DNA of 64,000 bases from Pyrinomonadaceae bacterium (lineage in GTDB: Bacteria; Acidobacteriota; Blastocatellia; Pyrinomonadales; Pyrinomonadaceae): positions 1-64,000 of the forward strand of contig JANWYH010000004.1 in assembly GCA_025054715.1 (NCBI GenBank), in the 5' to 3' direction. The position numbers and the translations under genes were made by a program. How positions within the stretch are numbered: position 1 is the first letter of the stretch; each line of letters starts with the position of its first letter. The notes under the pieces were generated by a model that saw nothing but the letters and a program-made list of their open reading frames with translations, made no database searches and was not told the origin of the DNA. This document shows, in pieces, positions 28,397-37,377 of the stretch.

Positions 28397-28484
28397 AACA
28401 TCAGCCTCCCTTTTACATAGGTGTTGGCTCAATCACTCATTCGTTTGAGACGAACTCTGCAGAAGATTCTTTCGCCTTTAGATT

Positions 28485-28596
28485 AACTTCATGCCTCAGA
28501 GCATGAAGTTTCCTGCTTCATCGAGACTTTACGCCTCTCCGCAGGCAAGTTTGGGTGATTGCTACCCAAACCTTGTAGAGCTAGATTCTTGCTCTA
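28485..28596 (-). ncRNA. Structured RNA resembling an IS200/IS605 right-end omega-RNA, without transposase
   Basis: Read on the minus strand from 28596, three hairpins follow one another: TAGAGC/GCTCTA (28596-28576), CAAGGTTTGGGT with ACCCAAACTTG (28575-28546, one bulged G), and AACTTCATGC with GCATGAAGTT (28510-28485, six-base loop). Between the second and third lies a core in which CCTGC (28545-28541) can pair with GCAGG (28516-28512) around a small GAGA/TCTC stem. The core text, with GTAAAGTCTCGATGAAGCAG, is very like the right-end region of IS200/IS605-type elements that encodes the TnpB guide RNA scaffold. No tnpA or tnpB is within the window, and zapA is only 100 bp upstream, so this is either a solo remnant or a stand-alone guide RNA. 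If a guide exists, it would begin at 28484. Confidence 0.6.
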
Positions 28597-28602
28597 TTGA
28601 AT

Positions 28603-28630
28603 ATTTTATTTCAAAATAAGACTCTGTCAA
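28603..28630 (-). promoter_or_regulatory. Sigma-70-like promoter for the omega-RNA-like element
   Basis: TTGACA (28630-28625), 16-base spacer, TAAAAT (28608-28603) on the minus strand. Transcription would begin near 28596, exactly where the first hairpin begins. The -35 is perfect and the -10 has 5 of 6 matches. Confidence 0.65.
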
Positions 28631-28696
28631 TGTCTCTAAGAGTACGAGAATTGTTTGCTCTAGTCTATGGCTTTTTTAGTAGCTTACGGAAAGTTT

Positions 28697-29011
28697 CTAC
28701 GCAACATCCTTTTGCTTGAGAATCCTATCCAGCATCTCAGCGCATTCAGCGCTCCGAATAGCTAGCTGCCTGTCGTTTTGTTCTAAAAGAGTTTTTAACT
28801 GATATAATTCATCTGCTATATGAAGCGCTGCTAAAATTGCAACCTTTAAGCTATCTACCGTTAAAGTCTCCGAAGCAATCTCTCTCATTTTCTTATCAAC
28901 ATATTCGGCGAGGCGGATAATGTATTCCTTATCTCCATCAAAACGAATATTATAAACCTGATTGTATATTTCAACCTTGATAGATTGCATTTTTTCTTCT
29001 TTTTCCATCAT
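28697..29011 (-). CDS. zapA: Cell division protein ZapA
   Basis: 104 residues. SIKVEIYNQVYNIRFDGDKEYIIRLAEYVDKKM is the ZapA globular head, followed by a helical coiled-coil tail ending near KTLLEQNDRQLA. ZapA bundles FtsZ filaments at the division ring. Met 8 (MQSIKVE) is an alternative start. It overlaps the coiled-coil gene upstream by 4 bp. Confidence 0.9.
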   Translation of the reverse strand: MMEKEEKMQSIKVEIYNQVYNIRFDGDKEYIIRLAEYVDKKMREIASETLTVDSLKVAILAALHIADELYQLKTLLEQNDRQLAIRSAECAEMLDRILKQKDVA

Positions 29012-29289
29012 TTTTGCATTAACTCCGCCACAGCAGGTTCTAAAACTGCCATTGCATCAAGCATTGCCTCTATTTTCAACTGAACTGCATCTCTTTCATT
29101 CATCAAACGCTCAACTTTTTCCTCTAATCGTGCTTTCTCCTCTAGCAAGCTCGCTATTTCATGCCTTAGCGAGCTTAATTCTCGTTTTAGTCTTTCGTTT
29201 TCATCCCGCATCCTCTTTGCATATTCTATTGTCAGATAAATCTTATCTTCTAGGTTGGAGAACTTTTCCATTCCTATAGAGTTACTCAT
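29008..29289 (-). CDS. ZapB-like coiled-coil protein
   Basis: 93 residues, nearly all one coiled coil (heptads through YAKRMRDENERLKRELSSLR and EEKARLEEKVERLMNERD). Its place directly before zapA with a 4-bp overlap, and the same short length, suggest a ZapB-like partner in the division ring. Similarity between coiled coils is weak evidence, so the name rests mainly on context. Confidence 0.72.
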   Translation of the reverse strand: MSNSIGMEKFSNLEDKIYLTIEYAKRMRDENERLKRELSSLRHEIASLLEEKARLEEKVERLMNERDAVQLKIEAMLDAMAVLEPAVAELMQK

Positions 29290-29384
29290 CTTTCCCTCTC
29301 AATCAAACAAAAAACTCCTGTGACTTGATTATGAACAAAAAGCAATAAAAACTTCAAGTTTTTTGTTAAGGTTTTAATTCCTTT

Positions 29385-31463
29385 TTAGGAAAAACGCTTC
29401 ACAACACCGAAAGATGCTTTCAAAAACTCTATAACTGCTTCATTCACCGCTTCTACTTCTTCTTCTTTCAACGTTCTCTCCTCGCTTCTATACTCTAATC
29501 TAATTGTAAGAGAGCGCATATCTTCAGGTATCTCTCTTCCTTCGTAAACTTCAACAAATTCAATACGGGAAAGCAGAGGAAATTCTTGCTCCTTTATCGC
29601 CCTTCTGATCTCAGCAAAGCTTAAGTTCTTGCTTACAAGGAAAGCAACGTCTCTAACGATGGAAGGAAATGAAGGTAATTTCTTGTAAAAAACTTTCTCT
29701 TCTTCAAGCGACAGCAGTAATTCAAGATCAACTTCTGCAACGAAGACAGGTTGGCGGAATTTATACTTTTGAGCTATAGAGTCGGAAAGTCTTCCTAATG
29801 TTCCAACTCGTCTATCACCAAAATAAATGGCAGCAGATTGCCCTGTTCTCAAATGCCGCACATTCTCAGGCTTAAAACTCGGTTCGGGAAGATTCAGGGC
29901 ATCAAAGGCAGCTTCAAGAGCACCTTTTGCATCGTAAAAGTCTAACTCTCGAATCGGTAAAGCCTTATTTTGAAGCATGTAACCACCAGTCATTGCTATA
30001 GCAAAAAGCTCCCTTTCTACTGGAAAAGCCCCATGCTCTTTGCTTAAAGCAGCAAAAGCCCTGCCTATCTCGAAAAGCCTTACGTTTCTTTGACCGTAGT
30101 TAAAGTTTCTACGTATTGAATCTAATAATCCCGGTAGAAGTGTCGGACGCATTCTGACGGCGCCCTCAATTATTGAATCCTTCAAAGTTATAAACTTTTC
30201 ATCGAGTCCTTCGTTAACAAAGTTCGAAGCAAGTTCAAATTGTTCGTCATGAGAAATGTCAATAAAACTATAACAAATAGCCTCACTGAACCCTAAATCA
30301 GTCAAAACTTTCCTTAAATTCCGCTTACGCGCCTCATTCGGCTGATATTCACCTGCACCAAAAGACGGAGCAAGTTCCTCGCTAATAGAGTCATATCCAA
30401 CAATTCTTATTACTTCTTCGATCAGGTCTTCCTCAATAGAAATGTCATGACGCCAAGAAGGAACTTCAAAGCTTAGCTTATCTGAAGAAAAATCACCTTG
30501 TAAGATAAATCCTAGAAGGCTGAGAATACGCAAGATTTCTTCTCTCTCGACGTTGACACCCGTCAATTCCCTAACCCTATCAGGTCTTAGCTCCACAGTT
30601 ACTCTTGAGCTTCTTGCAGGATAAATGTCAACAAATTCAACATCTACACCACCAGCTATTTCACAGATAAGCTCAGTTGCACGGTTAGATGCTTGAATCA
30701 AATTTTCAATATCAACACCACGTTCAAAACGATAACTAGCCTGAGTAGAAAGCTTTAATCGCCTTGAGGTTTGGCGGATCGAATTTTTGTCAAAATAGGC
30801 TACCTCGAGTAAAACGTTAGTGGTCTCTTCACAAATCCCCGACTCTTCCCCTCCCATAATCCCAGCGATTGCCACAGGTTTGCAAACATCACAAATTGCT
30901 AGCATTGTGTCATCTAGGGTTCTTTCAACACCATCAAGAGTCTTAATTTTTTCGCCTTTTCTTGCTCTTCTTACTATTATTCGACTACCTTCGAGACGGT
31001 CTAGATCAAATGCATGCATTGGCTGACCAAGCTCATGCATGACGTAATTAGTAATGTCCGCTATGTTGTTTATCGAACGCTCCCCTACTGCTTCTAGCTT
31101 CCGAACCAACCAATCAGGCGAAGAGCCTACCTTTACACCTTTTATTATTCTTGCTGTAAATCGATAACAATCAGATGCTTCTATCCTTACCAAGTCCGAC
31201 GGCTTATCAGAGGGAATTCTTTCTGTGTTTACTAATGATTTCAGATGATTGCCTGTTAATGCTCTAACTTCACGTGCTATGCCTAGATGAGAAAGGCAAT
31301 CTGAACGGTTTGACGTAAGGTCAAAAGTCAGAACGTAGTCATCTTCTCCGAAAGGCTCAACCGAATCAACTGCAACGCCAGCATTTGTTAACTTTTCAGC
31401 TAACTCTTGTGCCGAAAAATCAAAATCTATCAATTCTTTAAGCCAATTATAGCTTATGTTCAT
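29385..31463 (-). CDS. pheT: Phenylalanine-tRNA ligase beta subunit lacking the N-terminal OB (tRNA-binding) domain
   Basis: 692 residues, about 100 shorter than the common bacterial form. [20 protein letters not shown] is the normal start, but the sequence then passes from [14 protein letters not shown] straight to [19 protein letters not shown], so the EMAP-II-like OB fold that usually lies between is absent. The B3/B4 editing domain, the B5 domain ([16 protein letters not shown]) and the C-terminal FDX-ACB anticodon-binding domain ([15 protein letters not shown]) are present. Three bases downstream of pheS. The rest of the protein reads without frameshift, so the loss looks like a true short form. 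Confidence 0.95.
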   Translation of the reverse strand: MNISYNWLKELIDFDFSAQELAEKLTNAGVAVDSVEPFGEDDYVLTFDLTSNRSDCLSHLGIAREVRALTGNHLKSLVNTERIPSDKPSDLVRIEASDCYRFTARIIKGVKVGSSPDWLVRKLEAVGERSINNIADITNYVMHELGQPMHAFDLDRLEGSRIIVRRARKGEKIKTLDGVERTLDDTMLAICDVCKPVAIAGIMGGEESGICEETTNVLLEVAYFDKNSIRQTSRRLKLSTQASYRFERGVDIENLIQASNRATELICEIAGGVDVEFVDIYPARSSRVTVELRPDRVRELTGVNVEREEILRILSLLGFILQGDFSSDKLSFEVPSWRHDISIEEDLIEEVIRIVGYDSISEELAPSFGAGEYQPNEARKRNLRKVLTDLGFSEAICYSFIDISHDEQFELASNFVNEGLDEKFITLKDSIIEGAVRMRPTLLPGLLDSIRRNFNYGQRNVRLFEIGRAFAALSKEHGAFPVERELFAIAMTGGYMLQNKALPIRELDFYDAKGALEAAFDALNLPEPSFKPENVRHLRTGQSAAIYFGDRRVGTLGRLSDSIAQKYKFRQPVFVAEVDLELLLSLEEEKVFYKKLPSFPSIVRDVAFLVSKNLSFAEIRRAIKEQEFPLLSRIEFVEVYEGREIPEDMRSLTIRLEYRSEERTLKEEEVEAVNEAVIEFLKASFGVVKRFS

Positions 31464-31466
31464 AAG

Positions 31467-32549
31467 CTAACGAAATTGTTTTAGAAATCTAACATCATTC
31501 TCATACATCAAACGAATGTCATCTATCGAATAAAGCATTGCACACATTCGTTCGAGCCCGAAACCAAAAGCAAAACCTGAAAAAACTTGCGGATCAACTC
31601 CACAATTTCTTAAAACGTTCGGATGCACCATTCCACACCCGCCTAGCTCTATCCAACCCGTTCCCTTGCAGGGACGACATTTTTCACCTTCAAAAACACC
31701 AGTTCCAGAGCATTTGAAGCAGGAAAAATCAAATTCAGCGCTAGGCTCAGTAAAAGGAAAATAACTTGGACGCATTCTTATTTTTGTGCCCTTGCCAAAG
31801 AGACGCCTAAGCCATTCCGCTACAGTCCCTTTAAGATGTGCCATTGTAATTCCTCTGTCTACACACAATCCCTCTACCTGATGAAACATCGGAATATGCG
31901 TAGGATCGGGCGTATCATTTCGGTAAACTTTCCCTGGAGCAATTATTCTGATGGGGACTCCGCGCCGCTCCATAGCGCGAATTTGCACGGTTGAAGTTTG
32001 AGATCGAAGAGCAAGCCCGTTTGTCGTGTAGAATGTGTCTTCAGCTTCACGCGCAGGATGCCCCTCAGGTATGTTTAAAGCATCAAAGTTGTAATAATCA
32101 TTCTCTATTTCACGATCATCTTCAACCGCATATCCCATTGAAACAAAAATATCTTCTATGCGCTGACGAAGCAATGTTATCGGATGAAGACTTCCCGATT
32201 CAGGACGAAATCCGGGTATCGTAACGTCCAAACTTTCAACGCGAGTCTTTAGGTCTAGAGCATAAGAAGCGAGTTCCCGCTCCAAATGCTCAATAGAATT
32301 TAGGATTTCACTTTCAGTTTCCTGAATTAGTTTCCCAAAGGAAGCTCTCTGCTCAGCTGGAAGAGCTCCTATCTGACGTTTAGCCTCTGAAATAGGAGAT
32401 TTCTTACCAGTGAATCTGATTTTTAAGTCACGCAGCTTACGAAGATTCGCCTCAACTTCGACAAGCTTAAGTTCTCTTAAATCTAGATTATCAAATGAAC
32501 TTAAAGCCTCCCGAAGTTCGTCCTTTATCCTTTGTATTTGTTCTTTCAT
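31467..32549 (-). CDS. pheS: Phenylalanine-tRNA ligase alpha subunit
   Basis: 360 residues. An N-terminal coiled coil contacts tRNA, followed by the class II catalytic core: motif 2 region [13 protein letters not shown] and motif 3 [15 protein letters not shown]. The Cys-rich insert CFKCSGTG and [20 protein letters not shown] is the type seen in many bacterial PheS proteins and may bind zinc. Follows rplT by 20 bp. Confidence 0.97.
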   Translation of the reverse strand: MKEQIQRIKDELREALSSFDNLDLRELKLVEVEANLRKLRDLKIRFTGKKSPISEAKRQIGALPAEQRASFGKLIQETESEILNSIEHLERELASYALDLKTRVESLDVTIPGFRPESGSLHPITLLRQRIEDIFVSMGYAVEDDREIENDYYNFDALNIPEGHPAREAEDTFYTTNGLALRSQTSTVQIRAMERRGVPIRIIAPGKVYRNDTPDPTHIPMFHQVEGLCVDRGITMAHLKGTVAEWLRRLFGKGTKIRMRPSYFPFTEPSAEFDFSCFKCSGTGVFEGEKCRPCKGTGWIELGGCGMVHPNVLRNCGVDPQVFSGFAFGFGLERMCAMLYSIDDIRLMYENDVRFLKQFR

Positions 32550-32569
32550 AAAAGCGCGAACTTGCGCAC

Positions 32570-32926
32570 TTATTTGAGAGCCTCTTTGACTTTGCTCACA
32601 ACGGCGGCGAAGGCTTCAGGCTGTCTTACCGCCATATCGGCAAGTATTTTGCGGTTAAGGTCTATCCCAGCTACTTTCAAACCACTTATAAATTGCGAAT
32701 AACTCAATCCATTTTGCCTTGCCGCAGCTCCAATTCTTACAATCCAAAGAGAGCGAAAGTCCCTCTTTTTCAGCTTGCGACCTACATAAGCAAATTTCAG
32801 TGCCCTCTCAACCGATTCTTTTGCCGAACGATAAAGCTTCGACTTCGTTCCACGATAACCTTTGGCTAATGAAAGGATTTTCTTTCTTCTCTGAACTCTT
32901 TTATTTCCACGTTTTACACGAGGCAT
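32570..32926 (-). CDS. rplT: 50S ribosomal protein L20
   Basis: 118 residues: [37 protein letters not shown] and [23 protein letters not shown]... are canonical L20. A basic, primary rRNA-binding protein that in other bacteria represses its own operon. Second gene after rpmI, 23 bp gap. Confidence 0.98.
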   Translation of the reverse strand: MPRVKRGNKRVQRRKKILSLAKGYRGTKSKLYRSAKESVERALKFAYVGRKLKKRDFRSLWIVRIGAAARQNGLSYSQFISGLKVAGIDLNRKILADMAVRQPEAFAAVVSKVKEALK

Positions 32927-32949
32927 AAAAACTTCTCCTTAAATCAAAA

Positions 32950-33153
32950 TTATTTGCGACCGTAAGGCAACATCTCTTCGACACGCCTTAAGTCAGCCTT
33001 ATCTACAAGCGCGTCAATATCTAACTTTCTCTTTCTTTTAGGTGATTTCTTCGTCAAAATGTGGCGAGCGTGAGAATGACCACGCTTTATTTTCCCGTTC
33101 GCCGTTATCCTAAAACGCTTTGCCGCTCCTTTATGTGTCTTGAGTTTGGGCAT
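32950..33153 (-). CDS. rpmI: 50S ribosomal protein L35
   Basis: 67 residues, [20 protein letters not shown], full length, with a strong ribosome site (AAAGGAGAG). First gene of the rpmI-rplT-pheS-pheT run. The usual upstream infC gene is missing; a divergent TPR gene lies there instead. Confidence 0.97.
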   Translation of the reverse strand: MPKLKTHKGAAKRFRITANGKIKRGHSHARHILTKKSPKRKRKLDIDALVDKADLRRVEEMLPYGRK

Positions 33154-33295
33154 ACTCTCTCCTTTCGTCTAAAAAATTAGATTTTCTCAAAACAATCAAC
33201 AAAAGTCCAGCTTTAAAGGCAACCTTTGATAAGATCTAAAGTCTTGACAAATTTTCTGAAAATCTGACTCAATTGCTTATTTTCGTTTATTGCGA

Positions 33296-35602
33296 ATGTT
33301 GATAAAAGTTAAAACAATAAGAAAATCTTTTACTATCTTCCTTGCTTTGATTTTGCTTGCTTGCAACTCAAAGCAGGAGTATTTAAGCCTGGGCGAAGAT
33401 TATATTAAAAGGCGGAAATTTCCCCAAGCCATAATGGCGTTTCGCACTGCTGCCGATATTGACCCAAGCAGCTACGAAGCTTTTTACGGACTCGCAAAAG
33501 CCTACCAAGCCGTAGGACAGATAAGTGAAGCAATAGCCTCTTTGGAAAAGGCGGTAAGGCTAGCTCCAGAAAATTTAGAGTTAAAAATACATCTTGGAAC
33601 GCTTTACTTACTCGCTAAGCCACCGCAATTTTCTAAAGTTAACGACCTTCTAAACGAGCTATTTGCTACCCGAGACGACTACATAGAAGCCTATCTTCTA
33701 AAAGCAAATTTTCTCAGCCTACAAGGCGCATCCGAAGATGAGGTTTTAGCCACTTTCGGCAAAGCGCTTCAGCTAGATGAAAACTATCTAAAAACGCATC
33801 TTGCAATTGCCAGGTACTATGAGCAAAAAGGAAAACTGCAACAAGCAAAAGAATGGTTCGAAAAGGCTACTTCCGTAAATAAAGCTTCCGCCTTAGCCTG
33901 TCTAGAATACGGACGTTTCCTACACCACACAGGAAGAAATGAACAAGCCGAAGAAATGCTTAAAAAGGCTATAGGTCTTGACCCGCTTTTTTACGAAGCT
34001 CACTTAGCTCTTGCAAACTTTTATTTCTCACACGGCGATATGGTAAAGGCTGAACAAGCCTATAAGCAATTAGCCGAAACCTTAGGAAACTCAGCGGAAG
34101 GAATTTCTGAACTTGCTAATTTCTACAAGCAAACAGGAAATACTGAAATGGCAATTACCGCTCTTGAACAGGCACTTGAGAAAGAACCAGAATCTGTTAT
34201 AGCCAGGTATCAATTAGCAGACATCTACCTAAGTCTCAACGAACCTGAAAAAGCGAAACAGCAAACCGAAGCATTGCTTTCCTTCGATAGAAAAGACGTT
34301 CAAGCTCTTGTTCTTTACGCTAGAGCGTTATCACAAGAGGGCGACTACGAAAAAAGTAAAGAAACACTCGAAGAAGCCTTAAGGATTCAGCCTACTTCAA
34401 AATCGGCTCTCTTCTATATGATTCAAACCCTAATAAGTCTTAGCGATGCGGAAAGAGCAAGAATGTTTGTAGCCGATCTAGAAAAATATTACCCAGAATA
34501 CCTTTACAGCAAACTACTTAAGGCTCAGATAGAAAACCTAGACGGTAATGCGGAAAAAGCATTACAAGAAACAAGCTCACTGCTACAACTTCTTTCAAAC
34601 TCGCTTGAAAACAAGGAAATAAAGAAGAAAACTCTTTCATTTCGTGCAAAAGTATTACTCGAACAAGGCAAAATAGCAGAAGCTGAGAAAGAACTAAAAG
34701 AATCAGCTAGAATAACTCCTAATTCTCCATCGGATTTCATTGATTTAGCAAATGTCTATGCCTTAAAGCGTAATTTCAATGAAGCTATCAGCCTCTATAC
34801 AAAAGCTCTTGAAATGGAAAAAGACAGCCTAGAAGCCATTACTGGAATTATCAACATATTGAAATCTCAAAGAAAATTCTCTGAAGCTTACCAAAAGTTA
34901 GACTTATTTAGTCAAAAACTAGAAAACATAAATCTTCTTTCGGCTACCTATTGCCTGAAGGCACAGGTTTCAAGCGCTGAAGGAAGATTTGCCGATGCCG
35001 AACAAACCTTAGAAAAGGCTATTAAACTAAACGAAAATTACTTGCCGGCCTATGTAGCTTACGCAGATTTGATGATTTCTCAAGGTAGGAAGAGCGAAGC
35101 CATAGTAAAGTATCTTAAAATAGCTGAAAAACGACCTTCTTCTTCCATTTACACCCTGATAGCCATGCTAGAAGAAGCAAATCAAAATTGGAAAGAAGCA
35201 GAGAGCTTCTACAGAAAAGCTCTGGAACTTAATAAAGAAAATTCCGTTGCACTTAACAACCTAGCATGGCTTATAGCAACGCAAACAAACGGAAATCTTG
35301 ACGAAGCACTTGCCTTAGCGCAAATGGCAATAAATAAAAATCGCAAAGAAGCTGCCTTTTATGATACGCTTGGCTGGATCTACTTTAAGAAAGGTTTACT
35401 ATCACAGGCAATCGAAAATTTCAGGCGAGCAATTCTCTTGGACGATCAAACACCATCTTATCGTTTGCGATTGGCTAAAACTTTGATAAAGCTTGGCGAA
35501 AAACCTTCAGCAAAAAAAGAGCTGGAGATGACATTAAAACTTGAAAACCGACTCAGTCGCCAAGAAGCAGAAGAAGCCAGAAATCTTCTAAGGAGTTTAT
35601 GA
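33296..35602 (+). CDS. TPR-repeat lipoprotein of an exopolysaccharide/PEP-CTERM-type locus
   Basis: About 768 residues from the ATG at 33296 (a TTG two codons earlier is possible). Signal peptide with lipobox LILLAC, then about twenty tetratricopeptide repeats through to the end, e.g. FPQAIMAFRTAADIDPSSYE and AIASLEKAVRLAPENLELK. This size and layout match the large TPR lipoproteins (PrsT type) that head exopolysaccharide clusters. Likely a periplasmic scaffold for polysaccharide export. The adjacent downstream genes confirm the context. Confidence 0.88.
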   Translation: MLIKVKTIRKSFTIFLALILLACNSKQEYLSLGEDYIKRRKFPQAIMAFRTAADIDPSSYEAFYGLAKAYQAVGQISEAIASLEKAVRLAPENLELKIHLGTLYLLAKPPQFSKVNDLLNELFATRDDYIEAYLLKANFLSLQGASEDEVLATFGKALQLDENYLKTHLAIARYYEQKGKLQQAKEWFEKATSVNKASALACLEYGRFLHHTGRNEQAEEMLKKAIGLDPLFYEAHLALANFYFSHGDMVKAEQAYKQLAETLGNSAEGISELANFYKQTGNTEMAITALEQALEKEPESVIARYQLADIYLSLNEPEKAKQQTEALLSFDRKDVQALVLYARALSQEGDYEKSKETLEEALRIQPTSKSALFYMIQTLISLSDAERARMFVADLEKYYPEYLYSKLLKAQIENLDGNAEKALQETSSLLQLLSNSLENKEIKKKTLSFRAKVLLEQGKIAEAEKELKESARITPNSPSDFIDLANVYALKRNFNEAISLYTKALEMEKDSLEAITGIINILKSQRKFSEAYQKLDLFSQKLENINLLSATYCLKAQVSSAEGRFADAEQTLEKAIKLNENYLPAYVAYADLMISQGRKSEAIVKYLKIAEKRPSSSIYTLIAMLEEANQNWKEAESFYRKALELNKENSVALNNLAWLIATQTNGNLDEALALAQMAINKNRKEAAFYDTLGWIYFKKGLLSQAIENFRRAILLDDQTPSYRLRLAKTLIKLGEKPSAKKELEMTLKLENRLSRQEAEEARNLLRSL

Positions 35603-35606
35603 GTCT

Positions 35607-35708
35607 ATGGAAAATTTTGAACTATTCTACACGATAGTTTTCAGCATCGTCTTAACCACAATGGCCTTCGTTCTCCGCAGAATTCTTAAAACGGAGCAGC
35701 AGCTATGA
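35607..35708 (+). CDS. 33-residue single-pass membrane protein
   Basis: ATG at 35607 with AAGGAGT at 35590-35596, and a stop that overlaps the next gene's ATG (ATGA at 35705-35708). The peptide has an acidic start (MENFELFYT), one hydrophobic helix (IVFSIVLTTMAFVL) and a basic end (RRILKTEQQL), so it should sit in the inner membrane. Its place between the TPR lipoprotein gene and the chain-length gene, with coupling on the downstream side, argues that it is real. Function unknown. Confidence 0.65.
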   Translation: MENFELFYTIVFSIVLTTMAFVLRRILKTEQQL

Positions 35709-37366
35709 CAAAGGAACTAAGACCTAGGAGTTTAACTGAAATCTTACAGATTCTAAAGCACCATACGTGGTTGATCGTATTACCTACCTTAACCATCGGC
35801 ATATCCGTAAGTTACGTCGTACTGAAGCTTCCAAATCTTTACGAATCCACCACTTTGCTCGTTCTAAAGCCACCTAAAATTTCTGAAAAGGTTGTTCAGT
35901 CCCTTTCAACTGAAGACATGTCTCAAAGAATTCAAGCCATAAGCCAAGAGGTGCTTTCAAGGTCTTCTCTTGAACCAATGATTCTAAAATACGGCCTCTT
36001 CGAGTCAGAAAGACAAGCCGGAGTGGATATGGCTTTGATAGTGGAAAGAATGAGACAGAACATAAAGATTGAAATAGAAAAAACAGACAACGAAAAAATC
36101 CCAGCCTTTAGAATCTCCTATCGAGATCGCTCTCCGGAAGCAGCCCGAAACGTAGCGGCTGAGCTTGCTAGCAAATTCATAGACGCTCAAATTGTGACCT
36201 CAGCCCAAAGTGCCGAAATCACCCGTGAATTCATTGAGCAGCGCCTCGCAGAAGCTAAAAAAGAGCTTGACGAAATCGAAAAACAAAGACTTGAAGTCAT
36301 GAGCAAAAACGTCGAAGCTCTACCAGAATCTTCTCAAGGATTGATAGCACAACTCGAAGGGCTAAGAAAACGCGAAGAAACTCTAGCAAAAGAAAAAGAA
36401 ACCTTAATCGTAGAAAGAGGCAGACTCAATGACAGCTTACGCGCGCTAAATAGTCAGGCAAGACTTATAGAAGATTTTAGCCAGGAAGAATTAAGAATAG
36501 CCCGCGAACAAGCTTCAAAAATAGAAGACACTCCTGCCTATGCCCAGTTAATACAAAAAAGAGCTGAACTTACGGCTAAACTAGAAAACTTGAAACTTAC
36601 CTTAAAAGACAAGCATCCTGAAGTCATCGAAACAAAAAATCAGATCGAAAAAATAAACGAAGAGCTAGAAGCTTTAAGAAAGACCAATGAAAAACGAGTC
36701 GAAGAAGCTACGAAAACCAGCAGCCGCAAAGTAGAACTCCAAAAGAAAAGCCTTGAAATCGAAAAACAAAAGATAGAAAGTCAAATTAAGCAAATAGAAG
36801 ATCAGCTAAAAACAAAGGATGCAGAGCTCATACAAAACGCAAAACAGATAGAAGTAGTTGAAGCAAAAATAAACATGATTCCAAGCGTAAAATTAGCACT
36901 AGAAACATTAAATAATCAATATCAAACCGCAAAAGCCACTTATGATGAGCTTTTAAGAAAAAGAAACGAAGCAAATCTTCAAGTAGAAAGAGAGTCCAGT
37001 GCACAGGGTGAAAAAATCGAAGTCGTTGATCCGGCAAATCTTCCGAAATCGCCTGTAAACGCATCAAAGCGATATTTTGCCGTCTTTGCAGGGTTCGTAG
37101 CAGGAGCATTTCTTAGTCTCTTTCTTGTAATCATTCTAGAGCTACCAAAATTCTTCAGAATCCAGAATGTTGAAGATGTGAAGCATTACACAGGACTTCA
37201 GGTTCTTGCTTGCATACCACCTCTTCTCACTCAAGAAGAAATTTTGTGGAAAAAGCGCTTTCGATCAGTTAAAATTTCTATCGGGATTTTGATTTCTCTG
37301 GCGAGCATTCCGATCTTGGTTTTCATCTTACAAGCTTCCAGAATTTTTGAAAAATTTGTTTCCTAA
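35705..37366 (+). CDS. Polysaccharide chain-length determinant / co-polymerase (Wzz/GumC family)
   Basis: 553 residues. N-terminal helix WLIVLPTLTIGISVSYVVL begins the Wzz domain; a long periplasmic coiled coil spans about 190-460; the Pro-rich motif DPANLPKSPVNASKRY precedes a second membrane helix, and a third follows near the C-terminus. No kinase domain is fused; this is supplied by the separate CpsD-like gene. It controls chain length and links polymerase to export pore. Similar to the chain-length protein of exosortase-linked loci. Confidence 0.9.
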   Translation: MTKELRPRSLTEILQILKHHTWLIVLPTLTIGISVSYVVLKLPNLYESTTLLVLKPPKISEKVVQSLSTEDMSQRIQAISQEVLSRSSLEPMILKYGLFESERQAGVDMALIVERMRQNIKIEIEKTDNEKIPAFRISYRDRSPEAARNVAAELASKFIDAQIVTSAQSAEITREFIEQRLAEAKKELDEIEKQRLEVMSKNVEALPESSQGLIAQLEGLRKREETLAKEKETLIVERGRLNDSLRALNSQARLIEDFSQEELRIAREQASKIEDTPAYAQLIQKRAELTAKLENLKLTLKDKHPEVIETKNQIEKINEELEALRKTNEKRVEEATKTSSRKVELQKKSLEIEKQKIESQIKQIEDQLKTKDAELIQNAKQIEVVEAKINMIPSVKLALETLNNQYQTAKATYDELLRKRNEANLQVERESSAQGEKIEVVDPANLPKSPVNASKRYFAVFAGFVAGAFLSLFLVIILELPKFFRIQNVEDVKHYTGLQVLACIPPLLTQEEILWKKRFRSVKISIGILISLASIPILVFILQASRIFEKFVS

Positions 37367-37377
37367 GGGGTCGAAAG

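Noticed and set aside
28171-28401. 76-codon ORF in another frame over the small ORF and fmdB
   Set aside because: Its ATG has only three bases from the ribosome site and it crosses the fmdB gene out of frame.
28440-28630. 6S RNA (ssrS), suggested by the position next to zapA
   Set aside because: Gene order fits, and GCCTGCGG occurs as in 6S, but the three successive hairpins and the GTAAAGTCTCGATGAAGCAG core fit an IS200/IS605 guide scaffold better, and I could not build the long closing stem with a central bubble.
29330-29375. AT-only inverted repeat (AAAAACT/AGTTTTT) between pheT and the zapB-like gene
   Set aside because: All-AT stem too weak to call a terminator, and no functional context.
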